From Ferruginibacter sp050611725 (GTDB taxonomy: Bacteria > Bacteroidota > Bacteroidia > Chitinophagales > Chitinophagaceae): a DNA stretch of 64,000 bases. This document shows, piece by piece, positions 18,282-27,585 of the stretch. The position numbers and the translations under genes were made by a program. The notes under the pieces are model-generated. The model was given only the letters and a program-made list of their open reading frames with translations, did no database searches and was not told where the DNA came from. The stretch's first letter is position 1; each line of letters opens with the position of its first letter. The stretch is taken from positions 2,046,001-2,110,000 of the forward strand of contig NZ_JBODJB010000001.1 of the NCBI RefSeq assembly GCF_050611725.1, given 5' to 3'.

Positions 18282-19838
18282 ATGATGTCCAACAGATTTT
18301 CAGATATATTATTTCAATTAATAAAGTCGCTGGAGAAGTCCGAAAAGCGGAATTTCAAGCTATATATTAAAAGAAGTTCTCATAATGAACACCTTAAAAT
18401 AGTAGAATTGTTTGATGCAATGGATAAATTGCCCGAATACGACGAAGCAATTTTACTAAAAAAACTCTCTTCTATAAAAAAACCTCAGTTATCAAACGTA
18501 AAAGTGCATTTGTATAAGCAACTGTTGAGTAGCTTACGCTTATTAAAAAGTACTGAGAGTATTGATATGCAGTTGAATGAACAACTTGATTTTGCCCGTA
18601 TTCTATATAACAAAGGTTTGTATCATCAAAGTTTAAAAATCCTTGAAAAATTAAAAGAATCTGCTAAGTCAAATTACAAGTATAATTTTTTAATGCAGGT
18701 TGTTGCGTGGGAAAAAAAGATCGAATCATTGCATATCACCCGGGGAATGCAACATCGTGGAGAACAGTTGTCTGCCGAAGCGATTGAAGCCAATACAAGG
18801 GTGGAGATGGTAGCACGTTTATCTAACCTTGCAATACAGTTGTATAGTTGGTTCATCAAAAATGGTCATGCAAGAAATGAAAAAGATGAAGTAGGGGTAA
18901 AAAAATTCTTTAAAAAGAATTTGCCGGCAGATGCCATTACTCAAACAGGCTTTTATGAAAGATTATATCTATATCAGAGTTATTGTTGGTATGCATTTAT
19001 TCGTCAGGATTTTATACAGTATTACAAATATTCTCAAAAGTGGATAGATCTGTTCAACGAATATCCTTTTATGATAAAGGTAGAAACAGGTTATTATATT
19101 AAGGGAATGCATAACCTGTTGAATGCGCATTTTGATCTTCGAAATTCGCAGGGCTTTGAAATTACTTTAAAAGACTTTGAGGCATTTTCTAAAACTGATC
19201 TGGCTAACAGGCATGATAACCACCGTATACAAACATTCGTGTATATCAATAGTGCAAAGATCAACCAGCATTTTATGTTGGGTAGTTTTTCCGAAGGTCT
19301 TTCGCTGGTGCCTTATGTTGAAGAGAAATTGGATGAATATTCATTGTATTTGGATAACCATCGCATTCTCGTTTTTAATTATAAAATAGCGTCACTTTAT
19401 TTTGGTAGTGGTGATTACAATACTTGTATCGATTACCTTCAAAAGATTATTCATGATCATGTCGATTTTAGAGGCGATCTGCAGTGCTATTCAAGGCTGA
19501 TGCACCTTTTGGCGCATTATGAATTAGGCAATTCTGAATTGATCGATTCTCTTACAAAATCGGTTTACCGTTTTATGGCTAAAATGGAGAATCTTACCGT
19601 AGTAGAAGAGGAGATGTTTAAATTTTTACGTAATTCATTTAATGTGCATCGATCTAAATTAAAGCCTGAGTTGGAAAAGTTTCTGTTTAAAATAAAAGCA
19701 TTGGAAAAAAATCGTTTCCAAACACGTTCGTTCGCTTATCTCGATATTGTTTCTTGGGTTGAAAGTAAAGTATATCAAAAGCCGATGGCAACTGTTATCA
19801 AAGAAAAATTTCTTGCAAGAAAAAAAAGAAATTATTAG
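18282..19838 (+). CDS. Hypothetical all-helical (TPR-like) Bacteroidota protein
   Basis: The 518-residue protein has no signal peptide and is predicted almost entirely helical. Segments such as ILYNKGLYHQSLKILEKLKE and LYFGSGDYNTCIDYLQKIIHD look like divergent TPR helix pairs. The start SNRFSDILFQLIKSLEKSEKRNFKLYIKRS is strongly basic and amphipathic. I recognise the pattern as a Bacteroidota conserved protein without assigned function. A cytosolic scaffold or protein-protein interaction role is the natural guess. The double ATG (18282 or 18285) leaves the start uncertain by one residue. Convergent with the next gene. Confidence 0.6.
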   Translation: MMSNRFSDILFQLIKSLEKSEKRNFKLYIKRSSHNEHLKIVELFDAMDKLPEYDEAILLKKLSSIKKPQLSNVKVHLYKQLLSSLRLLKSTESIDMQLNEQLDFARILYNKGLYHQSLKILEKLKESAKSNYKYNFLMQVVAWEKKIESLHITRGMQHRGEQLSAEAIEANTRVEMVARLSNLAIQLYSWFIKNGHARNEKDEVGVKKFFKKNLPADAITQTGFYERLYLYQSYCWYAFIRQDFIQYYKYSQKWIDLFNEYPFMIKVETGYYIKGMHNLLNAHFDLRNSQGFEITLKDFEAFSKTDLANRHDNHRIQTFVYINSAKINQHFMLGSFSEGLSLVPYVEEKLDEYSLYLDNHRILVFNYKIASLYFGSGDYNTCIDYLQKIIHDHVDFRGDLQCYSRLMHLLAHYELGNSELIDSLTKSVYRFMAKMENLTVVEEEMFKFLRNSFNVHRSKLKPELEKFLFKIKALEKNRFQTRSFAYLDIVSWVESKVYQKPMATVIKEKFLARKKRNY

Positions 19839-19847
19839 TCTACGCTT

Positions 19848-20549
19848 TCACTTTTTTAATAATTGTTTGATGGTTACCAGGTGACTGAATAGTACAAGGG
19901 GTACCACAAAAGTTGGCAACCAACTAAAAGGAAAATAAAATATGGCAATATTTGGTTGATCAAAAGCGAATCGCTGAAATGCGAAAGGAGCAGCAAGTAC
20001 GGCATTGATAACAATGTTTAGTAAAAGCCCCAGGCAAATAAAATTCCACAACAAAATGATCTGTTTACTTAGATTGCCTTTTGTTAATCCCACATAGGCA
20101 ATGATGGGAGCTGTAATACCTGCCAGGATATCAAAGTTTCTGCCTTCAAAAGTCATTAATTGCGGAATGGCTTTATGCATAAAAAGCCAGAGCAGTACAA
20201 TTTCTACCGGTACTCTTATAACATGCAAGTAAGTAAGGTGTTTAATGGATAGTTGATCTATAAAATTTCTTCCACTTTTTCTTATAAATAAAAACAAAAT
20301 AAACAAGAGCATAGGGGCAATGCCAAAAACCAAAATTTTAGGGGGCATAGCTTCTATACTGGAATTATAAATGCCAATATAGGTCAGCACAGCTTGAAGT
20401 ATAAGCCAATCAATCGATCCGATCAATATAAAGAATGCGGTTTTTCGCTCTATGTTCGAATTGCGAATCACCCAATAAAATAACAGGAGTGTGGCGACTG
20501 TTGTTAATCCGAAAACAATCGCTATATACACGGGCAAATTTTCAAGCAT
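19848..20549 (-). CDS. Hypothetical multi-pass membrane protein
   Basis: This 233-residue protein contains about seven hydrophobic segments with short charged loops, e.g. YIAIVFGLTTVATLLLFYWVI at the N terminus and FVVPLVLFSHLVTIKQLLKK at the C terminus. No signature motif of a transporter or enzyme family was recognised. Expected in the inner membrane. It ends 9 bases from the convergent helical gene and shares no operon with neighbours: a 59-base gap separates its start from the end of the next minus-strand gene. Confidence 0.65.
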   Translation of the reverse strand: MLENLPVYIAIVFGLTTVATLLLFYWVIRNSNIERKTAFFILIGSIDWLILQAVLTYIGIYNSSIEAMPPKILVFGIAPMLLFILFLFIRKSGRNFIDQLSIKHLTYLHVIRVPVEIVLLWLFMHKAIPQLMTFEGRNFDILAGITAPIIAYVGLTKGNLSKQIILLWNFICLGLLLNIVINAVLAAPFAFQRFAFDQPNIAIFYFPFSWLPTFVVPLVLFSHLVTIKQLLKK

Positions 20550-20608
20550 GATTTTGTGTATTTATTGTTGAAACAATGTACAACAATAAATAATTTTATG
20601 ACAGGACT

Positions 20609-21391
20609 TTATCGGGTAATTTCGAAATAACCGCTATTGATAAATGTATCCTTGTCATTATAAATATCTACGACATATTTACCCACTTTCGTTGCATCTA
20701 CCGGAACTTTTATCCAGTCCCAGTCAAGGTCGCCTACAGTAAAGGTTTCCTGATAAGCTTTTTCCTTATAATTTGCTCCTGTGTAAACATATAGTGTAAC
20801 AGACTTTGTTTTAAATGCACTGTCATTGGTTATCAGACATACCAAGTGCTTAGATCCATTTACAAGTTTAAATGTACTTGCTTCTCCAACTAATTTTGCA
20901 TTTTCAACACTTTCTCCGAATGCAACAGTAGAACTTGCATAATAATCGCTATTTGTAATTGCTGAAGGATTGCTTGTACCTTCATCACTCATATAAGCAA
21001 TATTGGCCATGGTTTTTGCCAATGTAACGTTGTTTTTACCCAACACAGAAACTCTATAATCTCCATCAGAAGTAAACTTATAATCATACATTGCCCATTT
21101 CTTTTTGTCGCTAATATTATTATAGAAACTTTCACGGGCATAAAATACAAAATTCCCAGCGGCATTTTTTTTGTCAACCTGCAAGGTCAATGATTCGTTG
21201 ATGGCTCTATCCTGTGAATACACAATATAGACATAGCTTCCGGTCTTCTTGATATCCCAGTCTTTATTAATGCCTATTGGCTGTCCGGTAGTTTTATCGT
21301 AATCTGTACATAATACAACTTTTTCGTTTTGAGCAAATCCTAAGGAGACGTTCAAAAGAATTATTGAGAGCGCTAAAATTAACTTTTTCAT
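20609..21391 (-). CDS. Hypothetical secreted beta-rich protein
   Basis: The 260-residue protein has a clear signal peptide (1-20, ending LGFAQ). The mature part is rich in alternating hydrophobic residues and aromatic residues, with two similar halves: YVYIVYSQDRA...SLTLQVDKK and KHLVCLITNDSA...SVTLYVYTGA each lead into a Y/F plus DGDYRV or VGKYVVDIY strand. This suggests a duplicated Ig-like or beta-sandwich fold. No catalytic residues were identified. Periplasmic or exported location expected; there is no T9SS tail. Function not recognised. Confidence 0.6.
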   Translation of the reverse strand: MKKLILALSIILLNVSLGFAQNEKVVLCTDYDKTTGQPIGINKDWDIKKTGSYVYIVYSQDRAINESLTLQVDKKNAAGNFVFYARESFYNNISDKKKWAMYDYKFTSDGDYRVSVLGKNNVTLAKTMANIAYMSDEGTSNPSAITNSDYYASSTVAFGESVENAKLVGEASTFKLVNGSKHLVCLITNDSAFKTKSVTLYVYTGANYKEKAYQETFTVGDLDWDWIKVPVDATKVGKYVVDIYNDKDTFINSGYFEITR

Positions 21392-21477
21392 AAAAAGACT
21401 TTATTAAGTGTTTGACAAACGTACAGAAAAATAATGTTAAATAAAATACCCAAGAGCAGGTATTTATTTCCGATGGT

Positions 21478-21515
21478 TATAAAAAGAAGAGGCTGCATTA
21501 ATGATGCAGCCTCTT
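21478..21515 (-). terminator. Rho-independent terminator of the modular pectate lyase gene
   Basis: A perfect 12-bp stem, AAGAGGCTGCAT / ATGCAGCCTCTT with a 5-base loop, is followed on the minus strand by CTTTTTATAA. It lies 24 bases beyond the stop codon of the 21539-25273 gene. Confidence 0.8.
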
Positions 21516-21538
21516 AACAATGCTTGCGTTGGTTTTGG

Positions 21539-24500
21539 TTATAGGATAGAAAGTTGTTGCGTTTTTACCTCGCCGTTTGAATGTTGTATCCGGATAAGGT
21601 AATTACCGCTATTCGCTTTTTTCGTAGAATATGTAATTTGATGATTCCCTTTAGAATAAAATTTACAGCCAAGATCATCCACCATTCTGCCAAGCTGGTC
21701 GTACACTTTAATGGAAACCTTATCGGCAGATGATAAACTAAAATTGATCTGTGTAAACCCTTTTGCAGGATTTGGATAAATTTTACTGATGACAATAGCT
21801 TCTCGATTGATTGCCGGTCTTGCCGCCGAGCAGTTGGCTGCAGCAGGACTATTTCCTGTAACTTCTATCCAGTCAATGTCCGCAGTTGCATTAGAGCTGA
21901 CAGATTCTAATCTTATACTGTTATTGCCTGCTGCTAAACTAACCGTAACAGTAGCTGTAGCAAAAGTAGTACTGCTGCTTGTTTTGGGGAAAGGAACAGC
22001 ACTGTTTACCACTAGGCCATTGATCAACAATTTCATTGTATAGGTATTGCTTGTACTGCTATTAACATACCTCCAGCTAAGTGTATAGCTGCCGCCTTCT
22101 GGGCTAAACACTTTCCAGTTAACGCCTTTTGCCAGCGAGTTGGTAAGATTGATCACTTTGCCATTGTTAGCACCGCTATTGCTGCTTACAGTTCCTTCAA
22201 CCAAACAAAGTCCGGTAGTTGCTGTGGCATTATCTTCAATTCTTATTGTACTGTTTCCATTTGAAATAAGCTGGAAGTTTGCAGTAACAATTTTATTGCC
22301 GTTCATACTAACGGTAGTTGAGTTTGTAGTGCCTGCAGCATCTCCGCTCCATCCTGTAAATGTGTATCCGCTGGCCGGATTGGCTGTAACCGTTGCTACT
22401 GATCCTGCGTTGTATGTACCTGCACCAGTTACAGTGCCGCCTGCTGTAGGTAAAGAAGCAGTAGTCAAGGTATATGTAACAATTATTGGTGTGAAATTAG
22501 CCGTAATAGCTTTGTTAGCATCTACAGTAACGGATATAGAAGTTGCAGTGCCTGAAGCATCTCCGCTCCATCCTGTAAATGTGTATCCGCTAGCCGGAGT
22601 AGCCGTAACCGTTACTACTGATCCTGCGTTGTAAGTACCTGCACCAGTTACAGTGCCTCCTGCTACCGGAGAAGCAGTGGTGGTTAATGTATACGTCATC
22701 GGAGCAAAATTAGCTGTAACAGCTTTGTTTGCATCTATTGTAACGGATATAGAAGTTGCAGTGCCTGCAGCATCACCGCTCCATCCTGTAAATGTGTATC
22801 CGCTAGCCGGAGTAGCCGTAACCGTTACTACTGATCCTGCGTTGTATGTACCTGCACCAGTTACAGTGCCTCCTGCTACCGGAGAAGCAGTGGTGGTTAA
22901 TGTATACATGATCGGAGCAAAATTAGCTGTAACAGCTTTGTTTGCATCTATTGTAACGGATATAGAAGTTGCAGTGCCTGCAGCATCACCGCTCCATCCT
23001 GTAAATGTGTATCCGCTAGCCGGAGTAGCCGTAACCGTTACTACTGATCCAGCGTTGTATGTACCTGCACCTGTTAAAGTGCCGCCTGTTGTAGGAGAAG
23101 CTGTTGTTGTTAATGTATATGTGACAACTACAGGTGTAAAGTTTGCCGTAACGGATTTGTTCCCGTTCATGGTAATATTTACTGAAGTTGCTGTGCCTGA
23201 TGCATCACCAGACCAACCTGTAAATGTATAACCGCTTGCCGGAGTGGCTGTAACTGTTGCAACCGTTCCTGCAGTGTAAATGCCTGCTCCAGTAACTGTA
23301 CCTCCGGGAGATGGAGTAACCAATGTAGATAGGCTATAGGTTGTTGTAGTTGAACAATTTGCCGCCGTTGGTGTTTCTCCGGTAATTTCAATCCAATCTA
23401 TATCTGCTGTTGCTGCAGATGTTGTTGTTTCCAGACGTATCTTATTTATGCCCTGAACCAGTGTAACAGTCTTGCTTGTGTTGGAGAATACAGTACTGCT
23501 GCTTGTTTGTGGGAAAGGAAGTGCTACATCAATTGTTACGCCATTCACAAGCAGTTTCATAGTAAAGGCATTGCTACTGCTGCTGTTCACATACCGCCAG
23601 TTCAACGTATAAGATCCTGTTGTTCCTGCACTAACACTCCATTCAATTACTTTATTGATCGAGTTAGAAAGATTGATCACCTTGCCGTTATTGGCTCCGC
23701 TATTAGTACTGATGGAACCATCAAATAAACAAAGCCCTGTTGAAGTTGTTGCATCATCCTCAATTCGGATGGTAGAGCCACCGCCGCCACCGGATAGCTG
23801 GAAGTTGGCTGTAGCAGTTTTATCGCTGTTCATTGTAACTGATGCAGAAGTTGTTGTGCCCGTTGCATCTCCGCTCCATCCTGTAAAAATATATCCTGCT
23901 GCCGGTATAGCGGTTAGTGTTGCTACTGCACCTGCATTGTAAGTACCTGCACCTGTTACGGAGCCGCCGGCTGAAGGATTGCTGTTTGTTGTTAAAGTAT
24001 ATGTAGTAGTTGTTATGGCTTGAAAGTTAGCTACTACAGATTTGTTGCCGTTCATCGTAACAGAAATAGAAGCTGCTGTGCCTGAAGCATCTCCACTCCA
24101 TCCCGTAAATGTATAGCCATTTGCAGGGGTAGCTGTTACCGTTACAGATGAGCCGGAATTATAAGTGCCTGCACCGGATACTGTGCCACCAATTGTTGGA
24201 ACTGATGAGGCACTGAGTGTATAGGTAACGGGAGGAGGAGTGCCGTCACAAACCGGACTTGTAAGTGTTGCACCTGCACCGGCCATTACTTGAGCTTTTA
24301 CATTTGCCACAGGCGTAATGGTTAATGTGTAGGGAGGTGTAAACGAAGTGCCGCTTCCGGTAGTATTGCCTGATGTGCCGGTAAAAATATTATTCCTTGA
24401 TGTAATAGCTGTAAATGTATTATCCATTTTATCAATAGGGCTATTCACATTTTCAAAAACGTTGCTCTCAACCAACAGGTCTGCTTCAAAGCCAGCCATT

Positions 24501-25273
24501 ACACATTTATTAGCTACAGTGCTATTGAAAAGATTGTTTACCATATGTACCTTTCCGAAACGTACTCTGGGCATACGTTCCTTACAACCCTGAGCCCACC
24601 AGCAATTTTGCATTGTTACACGAAGTTTACCTCTGTCGCCGGTAGCCCCATCACTTGAACCAAAAAGATTTGAAAATCGATGGTCGTTCGAACCACCTGG
24701 GCCGCCGGGGATTGGAGCCTTTTTATAAATGAATTTGCACCAGGTGACAGAAATATAATCTGCTGCGTTTTTTATATCAAGATTTCCATCCATCCCATCC
24801 TGAAACTCACAATGGTCTACCCAGATGTTTGTGCTATTATCAATCGTAATATTATCCCAACCATCTGTATCATATGCTCCGGGGCCTTCAAATGTTATAT
24901 TCCTTAAGATCACATTTGTACATCTTTTCATATAAAGAATACCTGAGCCATCCTTTGTAAGATCGGTAGATACTAATTTAGATCCCGGTAATCCGTAGAT
25001 CGTTTTTCCTGTTTGATCTTGAAAGCTAATACGACCGGCCGCCGGAATTGTAATGGTTCCTGAAATATGTACCACTTTTACTGAACTAGTTGTAATAGCT
25101 GTTTTGAGAGCTGCATACGTAGTAACAACTGTAGGGGTAGCTGTTCCTCCACCCGTTACACCACCGTTTTGAGTAACCCAACCAACAGGTGTGCATTGGT
25201 CTTGCGAAAAGGAAAAAGAAAACTGGAGCAATGATACAAGGAGTATCATCACGAATTTGGTGATAGATTTCAT
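21539..25273 (-). CDS. Giant modular PL1 pectate lyase with InlB-type repeats, two CBMs and T9SS domain
   Basis: The 1244-residue secreted enzyme has a signal peptide (1-23). Residues about 25-345 form a PL1 beta-helix with WVDHCEFQDGMDGNLDIK (calcium-site aspartates), ISVTWCKF and RMPRVRFGKVH (catalytic arginine), so it should cleave polygalacturonate by beta-elimination. Next come two InlB-type repeats (YTFTGWSGDASGT signature), a CBM6/35-like module (STIRIEDDATTSTGLCLF ... ADIDWIEITG), five more repeats, a second CBM of the same type, and a T9SS sorting domain starting IYPNPAKGFTQINF. In all there are seven repeats of about 70 residues. The three middle ones are nearly identical in DNA (213-bp period). 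Expected at the cell surface. It ends in a strong terminator. Confidence 0.88.
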   Translation of the reverse strand: MKSITKFVMILLVSLLQFSFSFSQDQCTPVGWVTQNGGVTGGGTATPTVVTTYAALKTAITTSSVKVVHISGTITIPAAGRISFQDQTGKTIYGLPGSKLVSTDLTKDGSGILYMKRCTNVILRNITFEGPGAYDTDGWDNITIDNSTNIWVDHCEFQDGMDGNLDIKNAADYISVTWCKFIYKKAPIPGGPGGSNDHRFSNLFGSSDGATGDRGKLRVTMQNCWWAQGCKERMPRVRFGKVHMVNNLFNSTVANKCVMAGFEADLLVESNVFENVNSPIDKMDNTFTAITSRNNIFTGTSGNTTGSGTSFTPPYTLTITPVANVKAQVMAGAGATLTSPVCDGTPPPVTYTLSASSVPTIGGTVSGAGTYNSGSSVTVTATPANGYTFTGWSGDASGTAASISVTMNGNKSVVANFQAITTTTYTLTTNSNPSAGGSVTGAGTYNAGAVATLTAIPAAGYIFTGWSGDATGTTTSASVTMNSDKTATANFQLSGGGGGSTIRIEDDATTSTGLCLFDGSISTNSGANNGKVINLSNSINKVIEWSVSAGTTGSYTLNWRYVNSSSSNAFTMKLLVNGVTIDVALPFPQTSSSTVFSNTSKTVTLVQGINKIRLETTTSAATADIDWIEITGETPTAANCSTTTTYSLSTLVTPSPGGTVTGAGIYTAGTVATVTATPASGYTFTGWSGDASGTATSVNITMNGNKSVTANFTPVVVTYTLTTTASPTTGGTLTGAGTYNAGSVVTVTATPASGYTFTGWSGDAAGTATSISVTIDANKAVTANFAPIMYTLTTTASPVAGGTVTGAGTYNAGSVVTVTATPASGYTFTGWSGDAAGTATSISVTIDANKAVTANFAPMTYTLTTTASPVAGGTVTGAGTYNAGSVVTVTATPASGYTFTGWSGDASGTATSISVTVDANKAITANFTPIIVTYTLTTASLPTAGGTVTGAGTYNAGSVATVTANPASGYTFTGWSGDAAGTTNSTTVSMNGNKIVTANFQLISNGNSTIRIEDNATATTGLCLVEGTVSSNSGANNGKVINLTNSLAKGVNWKVFSPEGGSYTLSWRYVNSSTSNTYTMKLLINGLVVNSAVPFPKTSSSTTFATATVTVSLAAGNNSIRLESVSSNATADIDWIEVTGNSPAAANCSAARPAINREAIVISKIYPNPAKGFTQINFSLSSADKVSIKVYDQLGRMVDDLGCKFYSKGNHQITYSTKKANSGNYLIRIQHSNGEVKTQQLSIL
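22353..23000. repeat. 213-bp near-identical tandem repeats within the pectate lyase gene
   Basis: CTCCATCCTG marks recurring at 22566, 22779 and 22992 give a period of exactly 213 bases (71 codons). Long stretches between them are identical. This points to recent duplication or gene conversion; repeat number may vary between strains, and assemblies may collapse here. Confidence 0.8.
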
Positions 25274-25513
25274 GGCAAACGTTTTAGTAGGTAATTTATC
25301 ATCAAAATTTATTCCCTTTTACTCATGAGGCCGTTTGCACCCAATATATTTTTATGCAATCGTTGCCATTGCATAAAATCAGGGAGCAAAAGGCAGGTTT
25401 AAAAAATGTTAAACATTTAAACTGCACTTGGTTGAATTGTGATTGTAACATTTTCTTCACTTACTAAACTGTAGTTTTAAGTTCATTCATTCACCTCTTC
25501 TAAACCTAACAAA

Positions 25514-25963
25514 ATGAAACATCCATTTCTTTGTGCTTTGCTGAGCACTTGTATGCTGCAGGCTAATAGTCAGCTTGCATTTGTTGAACAACCCAAAACT
25601 TCTTACGGTTATTTTTCCGGATCTGAAATGAAAAGTGAAACAACAGTTCTTGAATCTCAACCGGGTGATGGCTTTGGGAAGATGTCGGCTACTACATTTA
25701 AAAATCAGGAATATTGCCGGGCTGAGCTGGAAAATTTTGAGTTTGATGCACATTTTAGTGTGATAGGTGCTACTGTGTATTTTTCAGGGGCTAATTTTAA
25801 GGGGATAGAAAAAGGAACAATCACAAGTAGCAGCTTGAAGCCGCTTAGTGCATTAATGGCTCGTTGCATTCCGGGCTCAATCGTTATTTTTGATGAGGTC
25901 AAAGTTGTTGGTCCGGATAAAAAAGTACGTACCATTCCGGGTATCAGTCTTCGATTATATTAA
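25514..25963 (+). CDS. Short secreted GldM C-terminal-like protein
   Basis: The 149-residue protein has a signal peptide (about 1-18, MKHPFLCALL...ANSQ). Residues 70-149 (EYCRAELENFEFDAHFSV, VYFSGANFKG, SIVIFDEVKVVGPDKK) match the C-terminal half of the 10699-11322 protein and thus the last domain of GldM. The first GldM-like part (LDKMNVFYIG) is absent, so this is a single-domain paralogue. It is the only gene of its strand here, between a T9SS substrate gene (divergent) and an anion transporter gene (convergent). A link to T9SS or gliding is suggested by similarity only. Confidence 0.6.
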   Translation: MKHPFLCALLSTCMLQANSQLAFVEQPKTSYGYFSGSEMKSETTVLESQPGDGFGKMSATTFKNQEYCRAELENFEFDAHFSVIGATVYFSGANFKGIEKGTITSSSLKPLSALMARCIPGSIVIFDEVKVVGPDKKVRTIPGISLRLY

Positions 25964-25969
25964 TTTGGG

Positions 25970-26007
25970 TTCCTGCAATACTTTAGTGTATTGCAGGAAA
26001 TTTTATT
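25970..26007. terminator. Bidirectional terminator
   Basis: A perfect 12-bp stem, TTCCTGCAATAC (25970-25981) / GTATTGCAGGAA (25988-25999), has a six-base loop and is followed by ATTTTATTT. It separates the convergent GldM-like and SLC13 genes. Confidence 0.75.
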
Positions 26008-27454
26008 TAACTGCCATCACTAACGGCAGTAATAACCAGCAGAATATTGTTATAAAAATTATACAAACAATATTAAGTACAAACCCTGCTTTTAGCATAT
26101 CTTTTAGTTTGATATGACCGCTTGCAAATACAATGGCATTTGGCGGAGTACCCATTGGAAGCATACTTGCACAACTGGCTCCAAGTGTCATTGGAACACC
26201 TAATAATAATGGATCAATATGTAATGCAATAGCCACTGCTGAGATAACCGGTGCCATCACTATAACTTGAGCTATGTTACTCATCACCTCACTTAAAAAG
26301 ACTGAAATGGTTGTAACGATCAATATCATAATAAAGATATTGCTGCTTGCAAATGATGCAATGTATGCACCGAGTTGAATCATCAATTTAGCATTCTCTA
26401 ATGCAGTAGCAACAGCAATGCCGCCGCCGAATAATAGCAAAATGCCCCAGGCCATTTTATTAGTGTCTTTCCATTCTAGCAACCTTTCATTTTCTTTTCC
26501 TGATGGAATGATGAATAAACTGATAGCGCCTGCCAGTGCAATAATTGTGTCGTCTAATTTTATTGTATGTTGTAGGCTGTTTAAGATGTCTTTGGTTATC
26601 CAAAGAAAAACAGTTGCTGAAAAAACAAATAATATTCTTTTTTCAGAGATATTTATCTTGCCCAAATTTTTTAATTCGTGCTTTATGTAACTCCTTCCTT
26701 CTTCGCCATGCTTGATGTTATTTGGAAATAACCATTTTGTTAAAACAAAATACAAGGATAAGAGGAGTGCAATGGCCAGAGGTGTAAAGATGGTCATCCA
26801 GCTAACAAAACCAATATTGTAGCCGAATTTTTCACTGATATGATTCACAAAAGCCACATTAGGTGGTGTGCCTATGATGGTGGCAATGCCGCCGAAATTA
26901 CTGGCATAGGCAATGCATAGCATCAATACCAGTGAAAAATTTTTCACACCGGTATTTTCTTTATTGTGTGATGCTATTACTGCAATAACAGGGGTGGCAA
27001 TCGTTGCCATCATCATTGCAGTGGCGGTATTACTGAGCCACATACTCAGAAAACCTGTTGACAATATAAAACCCAGAATGATCTTGTTACCGTTAGTGCC
27101 GGTCAGATTAATAATGTTTAATGCTATTCTTTTGTGCAGATCCCATTTTTCGATTGCAATACCGATAAAGAATCCTCCCATAAATAAAAAGATAATACTA
27201 TCCGCATATGATTTACTGACTTCCTTAATAGGGCTTATGCCAAGCAAGGGAAACAATACAATCGGAACAAGTGCCACAACGGCCAGTGGCATGGCTTCGA
27301 GAATCCACCAACTAATGATCAATACAGCAGTAGCTAATACCAGTTTTGCTTTTGGATCTAATCCTAAAGGGTTAAAAAGAACAAAGAATGAAAATAAAAT
27401 AATACCTGAAATCAGTGCAACAGCTTTTTGATTACTTCTAATTAAGTTCATCAT
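26003..27454 (-). CDS. SLC13/DASS-family sodium:anion symporter
   Basis: The 483-residue inner-membrane protein has about 11-12 hydrophobic segments. The first SNT sodium/substrate motif is in MWLSNTATAMMMATIATPV, and the family signature near the C terminus is PMGTPPNAIVFASG. The segment EVMSNIAQVIVMAPV carries a second, altered SN motif. Members import dicarboxylates (succinate, malate, citrate) or sulfate/phosphate with sodium; the substrate is not resolvable by eye, though the IIGTPPN and GTPPN motifs fit the DASS carboxylate branch. The gene stands alone. Its start faces the isoprenoid-synthase-like gene across a 131-base divergent promoter region. Confidence 0.88.
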   Translation of the reverse strand: MMNLIRSNQKAVALISGIILFSFFVLFNPLGLDPKAKLVLATAVLIISWWILEAMPLAVVALVPIVLFPLLGISPIKEVSKSYADSIIFLFMGGFFIGIAIEKWDLHKRIALNIINLTGTNGNKIILGFILSTGFLSMWLSNTATAMMMATIATPVIAVIASHNKENTGVKNFSLVLMLCIAYASNFGGIATIIGTPPNVAFVNHISEKFGYNIGFVSWMTIFTPLAIALLLSLYFVLTKWLFPNNIKHGEEGRSYIKHELKNLGKINISEKRILFVFSATVFLWITKDILNSLQHTIKLDDTIIALAGAISLFIIPSGKENERLLEWKDTNKMAWGILLLFGGGIAVATALENAKLMIQLGAYIASFASSNIFIMILIVTTISVFLSEVMSNIAQVIVMAPVISAVAIALHIDPLLLGVPMTLGASCASMLPMGTPPNAIVFASGHIKLKDMLKAGFVLNIVCIIFITIFCWLLLPLVMAVK

Positions 27455-27585
27455 ACGTTACCAATAGATTATTCGTATACAAAATAGGGTAGTTTTGGTA
27501 ATAAATATGCAACCATTTTTAAGACCATGTAAAATACCTTGCATTGGGTATCTGATTTTTGCCTGTCATTGATTATTTTGCTGCA

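Noticed and set aside
22140..23231. Long open frames on the plus strand opposite the modular pectate lyase
   Set aside because: They are the antisense of a repetitive T/G/A/S-rich gene. The sense strand has clear domains, a signal peptide and a T9SS tail; the antisense frames show only repeated V/P/A patterns.
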